Source: Burkholderiales bacterium PBB2 (lineage in GTDB: Bacteria > Pseudomonadota > Gammaproteobacteria > Burkholderiales > Burkholderiaceae_C). From it: a stretch of DNA of 64,000 nucleotides. Below, piece by piece: positions 18,470-28,008 of this stretch. Each line of letters opens with the position of its first letter. Position 1 is the stretch's first letter. The stretch lies in NCBI GenBank assembly GCA_002255955.1, contig NKIM01000021.1:1-64000 (forward strand), read 5' to 3'. The position numbers and the translations under genes are program-made. The notes beneath the pieces are model-generated. The model ran no database searches. It was not told the origin of the DNA and was given only the letters and a program-made list of their open reading frames with translations.

Positions 18470-19145
18470 AACCAGAACCCCGCACGGTCTTGATCAGGGC
18501 CGGTTGCTTGCCGTCGTCGTGCAGGCGCTGACGCAGGCGGCTGACCTGCACATCGAGCGAACGGTCCAGAGGGCCGAGGTCGCGGCCGCGCGTCACCTCG
18601 GCCAGGCGGCTGCGGTCCAGCACCTCGCCGGGGTGCTCCACCAGCAACTTGAGCAGCTGGAAGTCCATGCCAGAGAGGGCCGAGGTCGCGCCCTCGGGGT
18701 CGATCAGGCTGCGCTCCAGCACATCGAGGGTGAAGCCGTTGAAGCGGAAGTAGCGCGGCGTCTGGTTGCGTTCTTGGCCGCTGCGGCGGTGGATGGCCTT
18801 GATGCGGGCCAGCAGCTCGCGCGGGTTGAAGGGCTTGCCGATGTAGTCGTCGGCGCCCAGTTCCAGGCCGACGATGCGGTCGGTCTCCTCGGCGCTGGCG
18901 GTCAGCATGATGACGGGCACGTCGGAGCGGCGGCGCACCGCCTGGCACAAGGCGAAGCCCTCGGTGTCGGGCAGCATGACGTCCAGAATGCACAGGCTGA
19001 TTTCGTCACGGAAGCGCTCGAACTCGGCCATGAAGCTGGCACCGTCGTGGGCCAGGCGCACCTCGTACTGGTTTTTCTCGAGGTAGGTTTTGAGCAGGGT
19101 GCGGATCTTCTGGTCGTCGTCGACGAGCAGGATGGTGCGGGTCAT
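18429..19145 (-). CDS. OmpR-family response regulator
   Basis: This 238-residue regulator has a receiver domain (LLVDDDQKIR, phosphoacceptor Asp in LDVMLPD near residue 55, conserved IGKPF lysine) and a C-terminal winged-helix DNA-binding domain ending RGSGYVFATTVS. Its ATG overlaps the stop of the sugar-binding-protein gene as ATGA, and its end overlaps the histidine kinase. It is the cognate partner of that kinase. A palindrome at 20700-20713 upstream of the operon is a candidate binding site. Confidence 0.93.
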   Translation of the reverse strand: MTRTILLVDDDQKIRTLLKTYLEKNQYEVRLAHDGASFMAEFERFRDEISLCILDVMLPDTEGFALCQAVRRRSDVPVIMLTASAEETDRIVGLELGADDYIGKPFNPRELLARIKAIHRRSGQERNQTPRYFRFNGFTLDVLERSLIDPEGATSALSGMDFQLLKLLVEHPGEVLDRSRLAEVTRGRDLGPLDRSLDVQVSRLRQRLHDDGKQPALIKTVRGSGYVFATTVSASHAL

Positions 19146-20521
19146 GGCAAGGCTTTCGGGGGGCGCGGGCCGAGCGCGCGCAGCAGGGCCTGCAGGCGGC
19201 GCTGCGCGGCGGCGGGGGTCTGGTTGGGGTCGAGGGCAAAGCGGTGCACGGTCTCAATGAAGGCGTTCTTGCCGACTTCATCAAACGCCATGCGGTGCAC
19301 CAGGCTGGGCACGCGCGGCGTGCCAGGGTTGGCGAACAGACGGTAGGAGCGCTGGGCGCAGACATCGAGCTCATCCACCGGCACATCGCGGCGCACCGGC
19401 ACCGAGCCCTTGATGCGGTTGTAGCTGATCTGCAGCGTGGCATTGCCCAGCAGCTCGGCCATGCGCTCCTGCGCGGCCTGCTTGGCGTTGTCGCCGGCCA
19501 GCATGGCCAGGGTGTCGATGCTGAAGAGATGGGCTTGCGCCGTGCCAGGCACGGCCTTGCATTCGAAATCGCGCCCGCCTTCCTGGCCGAGCGCGCCCAG
19601 CTCGCCGCGCACCCAGTCGCCGCTGATCAGCATGGCCGTGCGGCCTGCGGCAAAGTCGGCGACCAGCTCGGTCCAGCGGCGCTCGCCGGGGTTGGCGTTG
19701 CCGGGCTGGCTGCCGCCGCCTCCGGTGGCGCTGACCGGTGCGGCCAGATTGCGCCATTCGCGCAGGCGTTTGAAGCTGCGCTCCAGGGCCGGGTCGTCAA
19801 AGGCCTGGAGGTCGCGCTGCACCACCATGCGTTGGTAGAGGGCCGGGCCGGCCTCGCCCAGCAGCATGGCTTCGAACACCGTGGCCACCTGCCAGGGCTC
19901 GTCGCTGAAACCCACGGGCGTGATGCCGGCGGCGCGCAGGGCGCTGGCCGCCCGCATCACGCCGGCCCAGTCGCTGGGCGGCTCGATCTTGAGCTGGCGG
20001 AACAGGGCCAGGTTGAGGTAGAGGTTGTTGATGCGATGGATGCCCAGGGGCGCGGCCACCACATGGTCGCGCACATTGAGCTGGCTCATCACCTGGGGGA
20101 AAAGGGTGCCGCGCCAGTCGCGCCGCTGCGCCACACCGTCCAGGCGCAGCAGCAGGCCCAGCTCGGCCCATTCGCGCAAGGCCTGGCCGTTGAGTTGGGC
20201 CACCTGCGGCGCCTGGCCGCGCAGGGTGCGCTCGTTCAGCACCTTGATGGCACCGCCGCCGCCGCCGCCTGCCACGGCGCCGTCGATCCAGCGCAGGCCT
20301 TGCTCGGCCATGCGAGCGGCCACATGGTCGGCTGCGGCGCGCTCGCCGGCCGAGGTCCACCAGTGCAGCACATTGAGCTCCTGGTTGAGCGCCGCATTGC
20401 TGCTGTTGCCGGCGCTGCCGCTGCTCGTGCCTGTGCTGCTGGATGCCGCGGGCGGCGCCGCCGGCACCGACACCGGCTGCAGCAGGGCGAGTGAGGTGAC
20501 CAATGCAAGCATGGCCGGCAT
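19142..20521 (-). CDS. ABC-type sugar-binding protein linked to a two-component system
   Basis: This periplasmic solute-binding protein (459 residues from ATG 20521) resembles the carbohydrate-uptake 1 family, as in glucose-binding GtsA. Visible are ELNVLHWWTSAGE, IHRINNLYLNLALFRQL and FAAGRTAMLISGDW. A hydrophobic signal ending near VSVPAAPPA is present. An alternative GTG start at 20587 would give a longer, positively charged N-terminus and a better signal peptide. A Ser/Gly-rich linker follows. No ABC permease or ATPase gene is present, and the gene is coupled to a response regulator and kinase, so it may act as the sensor's sugar receptor. Confidence 0.82.
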   Translation of the reverse strand: MPAMLALVTSLALLQPVSVPAAPPAASSSTGTSSGSAGNSSNAALNQELNVLHWWTSAGERAAADHVAARMAEQGLRWIDGAVAGGGGGGAIKVLNERTLRGQAPQVAQLNGQALREWAELGLLLRLDGVAQRRDWRGTLFPQVMSQLNVRDHVVAAPLGIHRINNLYLNLALFRQLKIEPPSDWAGVMRAASALRAAGITPVGFSDEPWQVATVFEAMLLGEAGPALYQRMVVQRDLQAFDDPALERSFKRLREWRNLAAPVSATGGGGSQPGNANPGERRWTELVADFAAGRTAMLISGDWVRGELGALGQEGGRDFECKAVPGTAQAHLFSIDTLAMLAGDNAKQAAQERMAELLGNATLQISYNRIKGSVPVRRDVPVDELDVCAQRSYRLFANPGTPRVPSLVHRMAFDEVGKNAFIETVHRFALDPNQTPAAAQRRLQALLRALGPRPPKALP

Positions 20522-20699
20522 CTTGCCTCGCAGGGGCAGGCGCGGGGCCAAGGATTTGTTGGACTTCGGTGAGCTTGTGTAAGGCACGGGCAGACAGCAC
20601 GGAGAGGCTTGTGACAATTGTTCAGACCCGCGGCGCACTTGGCGATTGGGGCTTTCGCGGCATCGGCCGCAGAGCGCCCGTGTTCCGGGGCTTGTGGCC

Positions 20700-20713
20700 A
20701 CGTTAAATAACGT
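20700..20713. promoter_or_regulatory. Palindromic candidate operator of the sensor/halogenase operon
   Basis: The perfect inverted repeat ACGTTA/TAACGT with a 2-bp spacer lies in an AT-richer patch upstream of the minus-strand operon. A related CGTAACACG follows directly and CGTTACACG occurs about 115 bp further on. A second near-palindrome centred on ACAATTG sits at 20613-20624. No coding gene is supported between 20588 and 21144. Confidence 0.5.
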
Positions 20714-21004
20714 AACACGCGAAATCGGCGCCACCGTCCGGGGCTTGCCCGCGCAAGCCTATGACGCCAGGGGAAACAGCGGCCGGGCCCACCCATGCGC
20801 CGCCGCGCAGACGCTGCCGCTGGGGAATTGCGTTACACGGGATCAGGCTCTATCGTCAGGCCTGTGTCGTGGGGCAGGGCGGGCGCTGGGGTGCCGCGGC
20901 TGCGCCCCATGCAGCGACAAGGCATGCACCGTGCGTGCCAGGACCCGGGCCAGGGTGCGCTGGATGAGTCGCGCCGAGCCCGTGCTTCACAGGACTGCTC
21001 CTTG

Positions 21005-21045
21005 CCTGCGAGCGCCTCCCCCGCCAATGCGGAGGCGCTCGCAGG
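21005..21045 (-). terminator. Large 15-bp stem-loop after the His/Ala-rich gene
   Basis: The arms CCTGCGAGCGCCTCC (21005-21019) and GGAGGCGCTCGCAGG (21031-21045) are perfectly complementary with an 11-nt loop. It lies 100 bp downstream of the minus-strand gene 21145-21477. There is no clear T tract, so termination is plausible but unproven. Confidence 0.5.
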
Positions 21046-21144
21046 ATCTTCTTGGCCGCCGTGCCAGGCCCGGCGGGTGCGAGCTGAGGCCAGGGGCCCG
21101 CAGAACAGCCCGGCCGCGCAGGCCCGCGGCTGCAAACGCAAGTC

Positions 21145-21477
21145 TTATTGGGCGTGGTCTTGCCTTTCATCCCCTTCGCCATCGACCTCATCATCGGGCT
21201 CCAGGTATTCATCCTCCAGCTCGTCGTTGTCCAGCGTGGCCACTTCCGCGTACTGCACGCCATGCAGTTGGTGGCGGTAGGCCAGATGAGCGTGGCGGGC
21301 GGTGGCTTCGTGCTCGCCGTCTTCGGCGGCAGCGGCGGCGGCCAGGTGGTGGTCGGCCGCGGCGGAGAAGTGGCGGGCGGCCAGGCGGTGGTAGTCGGCC
21401 ACGGTTTCGAAGTCGTCGTCCAGCAGCTCCTGCGTGGCGTCTTCGGGCAGGTCTTGGCGGTCTTGGGCTTGGCTCAT
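21145..21477 (-). CDS. Small His/Ala-rich acidic protein, unknown function
   Basis: This 110-residue protein starts at ATG 21477, preceded by GGAAGAG; the track start at 21882 runs into unrelated sequence. The centre is a helical, His- and Ala-rich stretch (RHFSAAADHHLAAAAAAEDGEH, then RHAHLAYRHQLHGVQY), and the end is very acidic (DNDELEDEYLEPDDEVDGEGDE). It has no signal peptide. I recognise the style from small hypothetical proteins of betaproteobacteria with spaced histidines, but not a named function. Metal binding is a guess. Confidence 0.65.
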   Translation of the reverse strand: MSQAQDRQDLPEDATQELLDDDFETVADYHRLAARHFSAAADHHLAAAAAAEDGEHEATARHAHLAYRHQLHGVQYAEVATLDNDELEDEYLEPDDEVDGEGDERQDHAQ

Positions 21478-21748
21478 GGGAATCGTCTCTTCCTTCGTTC
21501 GTGCGCCTGCTTGGGGCGCGGTGGATGGATGGAACTGCAATCGCCGGGAGGCGCGAGCGCGTGGCGGGATCTGAAGGATCAGATCCGCCTGCGCGCACGT
21601 GCATGCACGGTGGTTTTGCCGAGGGGCGCGACGGTGGTGCAGATCCAGCATCACCGCGCGCCGTGAAGCCTTGGTGACAAAGGCTGGGGGCTGTTCGGGG
21701 CGCACGCTGCCTGGCAGGCGCGCACCCCGTGTCACCTGGAGCCGCCCT

Positions 21749-24700
21749 TCAAGCGGTGTCGGCGAGAAAGTCCAGCGCCGCCAGGCGCGCGGCCTCGAAG
21801 GCCTGGCGGAAGCGCTGCAAGGCCTGCTCGTAGGGCTGCTCGCCCTCGCTGCAGCGCTGTTCCAGGATTTGCGCAGCCTCACTCAGGGCCTGCATGCCCA
21901 GATAGCCGGCCGGCGTGCCGGTGGCATGACCGAGCTGGGCCCAGCCGGCGCGGTCCTGCTCGTCGAGTGCGTGCATGCGCACCTGGGTGTCGCTGAGGAA
22001 GCGTTGCAGCAGGCCCTGGAGCTGACCGGGCTGGCGAAACGCCGCCTGGCCGCGCGTGTGATCGAAGGGAGGTGGCACGTCACCCGGGCTGGTGGGGGCG
22101 GCGGTGGGAGGCGTGGTTGTTGGTGTGGCGGGCGGTGTGGTGGGATTGGGCGCCGCGGCCTCGCCGGTCGCGGCGGCCACCTCGGCCTTGTTCTCCGCGA
22201 TGAGCGGACCGGGCTTGCCCGCGGCGCCGGCTTCGTCGCGACCGAGCAGGCGGTTGATGGTGCCCACCAACTCATCCACATTGAAAGGCTTGGCGACAAA
22301 GGCGTCCATGCCGGCGGCCAGCGCGGCCTGGCGCTGCTGCTGGAAAGCGCCGGCGGTCAGGGCCACCACTTTCAGCGCTTGGAGCTGGGGCGTGGCCCGG
22401 ATCTTCTCGGTGGCGGCATAGCCGTCCATCACCGGCATCTGCACATCCATCAGCACCAGGTCGATGGCGTCGCCCTCGCCGAGCAGGCGATTCAGTGCGT
22501 CCAGGCCATCGACGGCCTGCAGCACCTCGGCACCCTCGCCGCGCAGGATGTCCTGCGCCACATCGCGGTTGATCTCGCTGTCATCGGCCACCAGCAGGCG
22601 CAGGCCGCGCAAGCGCTGCTGCTGCAGGGGCGGCTGCAGGGCGTTGCCAAGCAGGGCGCCGCGGCGGCTCTTGGCTTCCAGCACCACGTTGTAGAGCGCC
22701 GAGGCGGTGACGGGCTTGGTCAGCACCGCATCCATGGCCTGGGCGCCGGGTTCGTCGCGCAGGTGGTCGCGGTCGTAGGCGGTGACCATGACGATGATGG
22801 GCGCGTCGGGGCGATCGCTGCCATCAGCGTCTTGGTGCTGCTGCTCGCGGATCAGCACCGCCGCCGCCAGGCCGTCCACCACCGGCATGCGCCAGTCGAG
22901 CAGGATGACGTCGTAGGGCAGTTGGGTGGCGCGCTCGTGCACCAGCTTCAGGGCTTGGTCGGCCGAGTCGGCCGCATCGGCATGCCAGCCCAGGCTCTTG
23001 GCCGTGCTGCACAGCACCTGGCGGGCGATGGCGTGGTCGTCGGCGATCAACACGCGCTGGTGGACCATGGCGGGCAGGGAGTTTTCAGCCGGCTCGCTGA
23101 GCTGGAAGGGCAGGCGCACGGTGAAGGTGCTGCCTTGGCCCAGCCGGCTTTGCACGGCGATGCTGCCGCCCATCAGCTCGGCCAGCTGGCGGCTGATGGT
23201 CAGGCCCAGGCCGGTGCCGCCGAAGCGGCGGGTGGTCGAGCTGTCGGCCTGGCTGAAGGCGTGGAAGATGCTGGCCAGCTTGTCTTCGGCGATGCCGATG
23301 CCGCTGTCCTGCACGCTGAACTCCAGGGTGATGAAGTCGGGGCCGCGCGGGTCGGGCAGGTCGAGCTTGCGCACCGCCACCACCACCTCGCCCTTGGGCG
23401 TGAACTTGATGGCGTTGCTGGCCAGATTGGTCAGCACCTGGCCCAGGCGCAGCGGGTCGCCCTTGAGGAAGAGCGCGCCGGCCGGCGCCGCACCGACCAG
23501 CACCTCGACCGGCTTGTTGCCCACGGCCGTGGCCATCAGCGAGGCCAATTGGTCCAGCACATCCTCGAGCCGGAAGGGCATGTTCTCGATGTCCAGCCGG
23601 TGCGCCTCGATCTTGGAGAAGTCCAGGATGTCGTTGATGATGGTCAGCAGGCTGCTGCCCGACTGCTCGATCTTGCGCACCATCTGCAGCGTACCCGCCT
23701 CCAGCGGCTGGCGTTGCAGCAGGTAGCACATGCCCAGGATGGCGTTCATGGGCGTGCGGATCTCATGGCTCATATTGGCCAGGAATTCGCTCTTGGCCTG
23801 GTTGGCCGATTGCGCCTGTTCGCTGCGTTCCAGCAGCACGAGGTTGAGCTCTTGCAAGCGCAGCTGGGCCTGCTTGAGGGCGCTGACATCAGTCACCAGC
23901 ACGAAGAAGCCGCGCACCTTGGGCGGCTGATGCGACGTGCTTTCCTGCGGCTCGGCGTCTTGCTCCAGATCGGGGATGAAGTGGATCCAGGCCTCGCTGC
24001 AGTGGCCATCGGCGTGCTCGATGCGCCGCTCCATCTGCTGGCTCTCGCCGCGCAGCGCGCCTTCGACAAAGGGGCGGAACCAGGCCGAGCGCTCTTCGCC
24101 CAGCAGCTCGACCATGGGCCGGCCTTTGAGCTCGATGTCGCCCAGGCCCAGCCAGTTCTTGAAAGCGGCGTTGGCAAAGGCGCAGAGCCGGTCGGGCGTG
24201 CAATACAGCATCATGCCGGGCACGATGTCCAGCAGCGAGTGCAGGAAGCGTTCGTTCTGCTGCAGCTGCCGGCGCTGCAGGGTCAGCTCGGTGATGTCGT
24301 TGACGACGACGTAAAAGCCTTGCACCTCGCCCTCGACCCAGTCGGGCAGGTACTGCGTCAGCGAGTGCCGCACCCGGCCATCGGGGCGGCTGATGCTGCG
24401 CTCAAAGGTCTGCGGCACGCCCTGCAGAGCCCCTTCGATGTGGTGGCGATTGGCCTCGAACAGTTCCGGCCCGAGCAAGGTTTGCAAGCTGCGGCCGGGC
24501 AGCTGCAGCGGGTCGATGCCGAACCAACTGGAGTAGGCATGGTTGGCCACCTGGTTGATCAGCTGCTTGTCCCAGTAGCCGATCATCGAGGGCACGCCGT
24601 CCAGCACGCTGCGCAGGCGCCGGCGCGCGGTTTCCAGCTCTTGCGTGCGCTCCTGCACCTGGCCTTCCAGGCTGGCGTTGAGTTGGAGGATGCGGGCCTC

Positions 24701-26080
24701 GGCTTGCTTTTGCTCGGTGATGTCGCGCACGATCTTGGCCGCGCCCATGACCTGGCCTTGGGCGTCGTGGATGGGCGAAACGGTCACCGACACATCGACC
24801 CGGCTGCCATCGGCGCGCTGGCGCACGGTGATGAAATGCGGCACCCGCTCGCCGCGGGCGATGCGGCTGAGGATGCTGACCTCCTCGTCTTGCAACTCGG
24901 GCGGCACGATCAGCTCGCCCAGCGGCCGGCCCAGCGCCTGCTCGGCACGGTAGCCGAAGATGTTCTCGGCGGCCGGGTTCCAACTGGTGATGCGGCCTTG
25001 CAGGTCTTTGCTGACGATGGCGTCGCTGGAACCCGCCACGATGGTGGCCATATGCGCCGCATCGGCGGCAGCCTGGCGGCGGCGCTGGCGGTTGCTGGCC
25101 AGCAGATGCACGAGCAAGGCCAGCAAGGCCGACACGCCCGCCAGGCTGGCGCCCACCAGCGATGGCTTGAGCTGCGGCTGCAGGGCCAGGAAGCCGGGCT
25201 GCGCGCGCACCTCGACCAGCCATTGGCGCCCGTAGTGCTGCAGCGGCAGGCGCAGGCTGAGCCCGGCCACCGCAGGCGCACCCGGTCGGGAGTCGAAAAA
25301 GGGCAGTGGCTCGGCCTGGCTCTCGGCATCCAGCAGGCGCACGGCGGCGCTGTCCTGGTGCAGGTCGAGGCCGGCCAGCATCTCTTCCACCAGCAGGGGC
25401 GCATAGGCCAGGCCTTGCACCTCGGCCTGTCGCTCAGCCAGGCTGCTCGGCGTGCTGCCGCTGCGGTAGATGGGCAGCATGAAGAGCAGGCCTTGGCCTG
25501 GCTTGCCGCTGGCTTGCAGCAAGGTGATGGGGCGGGTCAGCGTGGCCTGGCCACTGCTCAATGCGGCCAGCATGGCCTCGCGCCGCGAGGCCTCCGAGGC
25601 GATGTCCAGGCCCAGGGCCGCGGCATTGGGTGCCTCGGGTTCGATGAACTGAATCACCCAGCGTTCATCACGGTTGGGGCTCAGGGATTGGATGTGGAAA
25701 TCAGGCCGGATTTCCTGCTTGAGCTTGCGCAGAAAGGCGGCTTCCTGCTGAGGCTGCAGGCGGCGGATCAAGCCGAAGCCTCGGGCGCCCGGGAACTCGC
25801 GCGCCAGATCGCGCGAACGCATGTACTCCCGGAAGCCCTCGCGGCTGAGCTGATCCAGGCCTGCCGCCAGGGCGGCCCCGCGGGCGCCGCGCAGCCCGTA
25901 CTCATAGCTGCGCATGCGCGCCTGCACCTGGCCCAGGGTCTGCTCGGCCAAGTCGGCGAAACGCCGCTCGGTCTGTGCCTCTTGCTGCCGCTGCAAGGTC
26001 AGGGTGGTGGCAAAGGCCAGCACGCAGCCTCCCAGCAGCACTGCCAGAGCCCAGGCTCCGGACTTGCTGCCATGTTTCAT
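21749..26080 (-). CDS. Hybrid sensor histidine kinase: CHASE, PAS repeats, kinase, two receivers, Hpt-like end
   Basis: This 1443-residue inner-membrane protein starts at ATG 26080 after AGGGAG. A membrane segment near 8-28 is followed by a CHASE-type periplasmic sensor ([28 protein letters not shown]), a second membrane segment near 305-325, and three PAS domains. The kinase core has [16 protein letters not shown] near residue 770 and [10 protein letters not shown]. Two receiver domains follow, with Asp in [11 protein letters not shown] (about 1062) and [12 protein letters not shown] (about 1213), then a Pro/Thr-rich linker. The last 100 residues look like a phosphotransfer domain, but its motif reads [11 protein letters not shown], without the usual Lys. 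The gene appears monocistronic and its output is unknown. Confidence 0.9.
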   Translation of the reverse strand: MKHGSKSGAWALAVLLGGCVLAFATTLTLQRQQEAQTERRFADLAEQTLGQVQARMRSYEYGLRGARGAALAAGLDQLSREGFREYMRSRDLAREFPGARGFGLIRRLQPQQEAAFLRKLKQEIRPDFHIQSLSPNRDERWVIQFIEPEAPNAAALGLDIASEASRREAMLAALSSGQATLTRPITLLQASGKPGQGLLFMLPIYRSGSTPSSLAERQAEVQGLAYAPLLVEEMLAGLDLHQDSAAVRLLDAESQAEPLPFFDSRPGAPAVAGLSLRLPLQHYGRQWLVEVRAQPGFLALQPQLKPSLVGASLAGVSALLALLVHLLASNRQRRRQAAADAAHMATIVAGSSDAIVSKDLQGRITSWNPAAENIFGYRAEQALGRPLGELIVPPELQDEEVSILSRIARGERVPHFITVRQRADGSRVDVSVTVSPIHDAQGQVMGAAKIVRDITEQKQAEARILQLNASLEGQVQERTQELETARRRLRSVLDGVPSMIGYWDKQLINQVANHAYSSWFGIDPLQLPGRSLQTLLGPELFEANRHHIEGALQGVPQTFERSISRPDGRVRHSLTQYLPDWVEGEVQGFYVVVNDITELTLQRRQLQQNERFLHSLLDIVPGMMLYCTPDRLCAFANAAFKNWLGLGDIELKGRPMVELLGEERSAWFRPFVEGALRGESQQMERRIEHADGHCSEAWIHFIPDLEQDAEPQESTSHQPPKVRGFFVLVTDVSALKQAQLRLQELNLVLLERSEQAQSANQAKSEFLANMSHEIRTPMNAILGMCYLLQRQPLEAGTLQMVRKIEQSGSSLLTIINDILDFSKIEAHRLDIENMPFRLEDVLDQLASLMATAVGNKPVEVLVGAAPAGALFLKGDPLRLGQVLTNLASNAIKFTPKGEVVVAVRKLDLPDPRGPDFITLEFSVQDSGIGIAEDKLASIFHAFSQADSSTTRRFGGTGLGLTISRQLAELMGGSIAVQSRLGQGSTFTVRLPFQLSEPAENSLPAMVHQRVLIADDHAIARQVLCSTAKSLGWHADAADSADQALKLVHERATQLPYDVILLDWRMPVVDGLAAAVLIREQQHQDADGSDRPDAPIIVMVTAYDRDHLRDEPGAQAMDAVLTKPVTASALYNVVLEAKSRRGALLGNALQPPLQQQRLRGLRLLVADDSEINRDVAQDILRGEGAEVLQAVDGLDALNRLLGEGDAIDLVLMDVQMPVMDGYAATEKIRATPQLQALKVVALTAGAFQQQRQAALAAGMDAFVAKPFNVDELVGTINRLLGRDEAGAAGKPGPLIAENKAEVAAATGEAAAPNPTTPPATPTTTPPTAAPTSPGDVPPPFDHTRGQAAFRQPGQLQGLLQRFLSDTQVRMHALDEQDRAGWAQLGHATGTPAGYLGMQALSEAAQILEQRCSEGEQPYEQALQRFRQAFEAARLAALDFLADTA

Positions 26081-26131
26081 GTGCGCTCCCTGCGGTCGAC
26101 CCAGGGGCACGGCGACCGCTTTGGAGCGAGA

Positions 26132-26593
26132 CTAACCCATTTCCCGCGCAGCGGGCGTGCGCTGTGGGTGCCAGAGTACGCGGGCCGCGCGCTGCAGCGC
26201 CCAGGCCAGCAGCAGGCCCAGGGCCAGGCCCGCACTGTCGGCCAGCAGGTCGGCCCACTCGCCGCTGCGCCCGGGCACCTGGCTTTGCAGGACCTCGATC
26301 GCACCGCCGTAGGCCAGCAATCCGATCCACAGCGCCACCCGGCGCCGCGGCCAGGCCAGCAGGCCGACCGTGCACAAGCCCGCAAACGCGCTGGCATGGT
26401 TGAGCTTGTCCCAGCCCAGGGTTGCTTGCTTGGGTGGAGCCGAGCTCAGCGCCAGAAAGGAAATCACCGCAAGCATCAGCAGGAACAAACCCAGCAAGGC
26501 GCGATGGAGCCAGGGCTGTTGCCAAAAATCCGGCTCGCCGAGGGGCGATGCGTGAGAGGCTGAGGCGTGGGCCAAAGGGTCAGGTCGTGTCAC
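26132..26593 (-). CDS. VanZ-like membrane protein
   Basis: This 153-residue protein uses a GTG start at 26593. It has four hydrophobic segments (LLGLFLLMLAVISFLAL, AFAGLCTVGLLAW, VALWIGLLAYGGAIEVLQ and ADSAGLALGLLLAWAL). The conserved DKLNHASAF and EVLQSQVPGRSGEWADLLADS segments fit the VanZ/PF04892 family. In Gram-positives VanZ gives low-level teicoplanin resistance; in proteobacteria the role is unknown. It ends about 50 bp before the hybrid kinase, so the two could be co-transcribed. Confidence 0.8.
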   Translation of the reverse strand: MTRPDPLAHASASHASPLGEPDFWQQPWLHRALLGLFLLMLAVISFLALSSAPPKQATLGWDKLNHASAFAGLCTVGLLAWPRRRVALWIGLLAYGGAIEVLQSQVPGRSGEWADLLADSAGLALGLLLAWALQRAARVLWHPQRTPAAREMG

Positions 26594-26749
26594 GGTGCGG
26601 CGCGAATTCAGTGAAGCCGGGAGTGTCGCCCGGCCGGCATGGCATCGTGGCAGCTTTGTGTGACGCGCTGACAGGGGCCGAGCCGGTTTGCCATGTCAAC
26701 GCAGCCGCCTGCGTGTCCTGGCCGGCTGTGCCTGCAGTCCCGTTTCAGC

Positions 26750-26789
26750 CCAGAAACAACAAAGCCCAGCTCTTGCGAACTGGGCTTTG
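26750..26789 (-). terminator. Terminator of tRNA-Thr
   Basis: The arms CAAAGCCCAG (26760-26769) and CTGGGCTTTG (26780-26789) pair over 10 bp. On the minus strand they are followed by TTGTTTC, just downstream of the tRNA. On the plus strand a T8 run follows at 26794-26801, so it could work both ways. Confidence 0.8.
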
Positions 26790-26803
26790 CGGATTTTTTT
26801 TGA

Positions 26804-26879
26804 TGGTGCCGGAGAGATGAATCGAACACCCGACCTTCTCATTACGAATGAGCTGCTCTACCGACTGAGCTACACCGGC
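26804..26879 (-). tRNA. tRNA-Thr (CGT anticodon)
   Basis: Read on the minus strand it begins GCCGGTGTAGCTCAG and ends CTCCGGCACCA with the CCA encoded. The anticodon stem-loop CTCATTCGTAATGAG holds CGT, and the TPsiC arm is GGTGTTCGATTC. All cloverleaf arms are recognisable. Confidence 0.95.
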
Positions 26880-26904
26880 ATCAAGCCTTAAATTCTAGCA
26901 GGAA

Positions 26905-27918
26905 TTATTTGGCCGAATCAAGAACGTAGGCGGTGACGCGCTCCACCTCGTTCTTGGAGCCCAGCACCACGGCCACGCGCTCGTGCAATTGCGTGGGGGT
27001 CAGGTCCATGATGCGCTGGCGGGCGTTGGTGGCGGCGCCGCCGGCCTGCTCGACCAGGAAAGCCATGGGGTTGGCCTCGTACATCAGGCGCAGCTTGCCG
27101 GCCTTGTTGGGTTCGCGCTGGTCCCAGGGGTACATGAAGACGCCGCCGCGGGTCAGGATGCGGTGCACATCGGCCACCATGGAGGCGATCCAGCGCATAT
27201 TGAAGTTCTTGCCGCGCGGGCCTTCTTCGCCGGCCAGGCATTCGTCGATGTAGCGCTTCACCGGCGCATCCCAGTGGCGCATGTTCGACATATTGATGGC
27301 GAACTCCTTGGTGTCCTCGGGGATCTTCACGCCTTCTTGTGTCAGCACAAAACTGCCTTGCTCGCGGTCCAGGGTGAACATGGCCACGCCGGCGCCGAAG
27401 GTGAGCACCAGGGTGGTTTGCGGGCCGTAGACGCAGTAGCCAGCGGCCACTTGTTGCTTGCCCGGCTGCAGGAAATCGTCTTCCGACACGCCCTTGCTGC
27501 CCTCGGCCTTCTTGAGCACCGAGAAGATGGTGCCGATGGAGACGTTGACGTCGATGTTGGACGAACCATCCAGCGGGTCGAACATCAGCAGGTATTCGCC
27601 CTTGGGGAAGCGGTTGGGCACCAGGTAGATGCCTTCCATTTCCTCGGAGGCCATGGCCGCCAGATGGCCGCCCCATTCATTGGCCTCGATCAGCACCTCG
27701 TTGGCGATGATGTCGAGCTTCTTCTGGATCTCGCCCTGCACGTTCTCGCTGCCGGCCGTGCCCAGCACCTCGCCGAGCGCACCCTTGGTGACGCTGATGG
27801 CGATGCGCTTGCAGGCGCGCGCAACCACCTCGATCAGGAGGCGCAGCTCCTGCGGGATGTGGCCGTGCTGGCGCTGTTGTTCGATCAGGTATTGAGTCAG
27901 GCTGATGCGACGTGTCAT
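26905..27918 (-). CDS. fbp: Fructose-1,6-bisphosphatase class I
   Basis: This 337-residue cytoplasmic enzyme removes the C1 phosphate of fructose 1,6-bisphosphate in gluconeogenesis or the Calvin cycle. The metal-binding [17 protein letters not shown] motif and the ASEEMEGI segment are intact, and the C-terminal [15 protein letters not shown] motif is typical. It starts at ATG 27918 and has normal length. It follows pepN on the same strand, separated by a terminator. Confidence 0.97.
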   Translation of the reverse strand: MTRRISLTQYLIEQQRQHGHIPQELRLLIEVVARACKRIAISVTKGALGEVLGTAGSENVQGEIQKKLDIIANEVLIEANEWGGHLAAMASEEMEGIYLVPNRFPKGEYLLMFDPLDGSSNIDVNVSIGTIFSVLKKAEGSKGVSEDDFLQPGKQQVAAGYCVYGPQTTLVLTFGAGVAMFTLDREQGSFVLTQEGVKIPEDTKEFAINMSNMRHWDAPVKRYIDECLAGEEGPRGKNFNMRWIASMVADVHRILTRGGVFMYPWDQREPNKAGKLRLMYEANPMAFLVEQAGGAATNARQRIMDLTPTQLHERVAVVLGSKNEVERVTAYVLDSAK

Positions 27919-27969
27919 GGTGACGGTCTTTCTCGGGGAAGTAAAAAAACGGATCAGAACGCGGCAGAC

Positions 27970-27995
27970 GAAGAAAAGGGGCCTCGCGGCCCCTT
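27970..27995 (-). terminator. Rho-independent terminator of pepN
   Basis: On the minus strand AAGGGGCC/GGCCCCTT forms an 8-bp stem with a 4-nt loop followed by TTCTTC, about 15 bp after the pepN stop. Confidence 0.85.
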
Positions 27996-28008
27996 GTCAT
28001 CTGCCCGT

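Noticed and set aside
21599-26563. 1654-residue plus-strand ORF
   Set aside because: It is the antisense shadow of the hybrid kinase; its low-complexity composition (His, Gln and Gly rich) matches no protein family.
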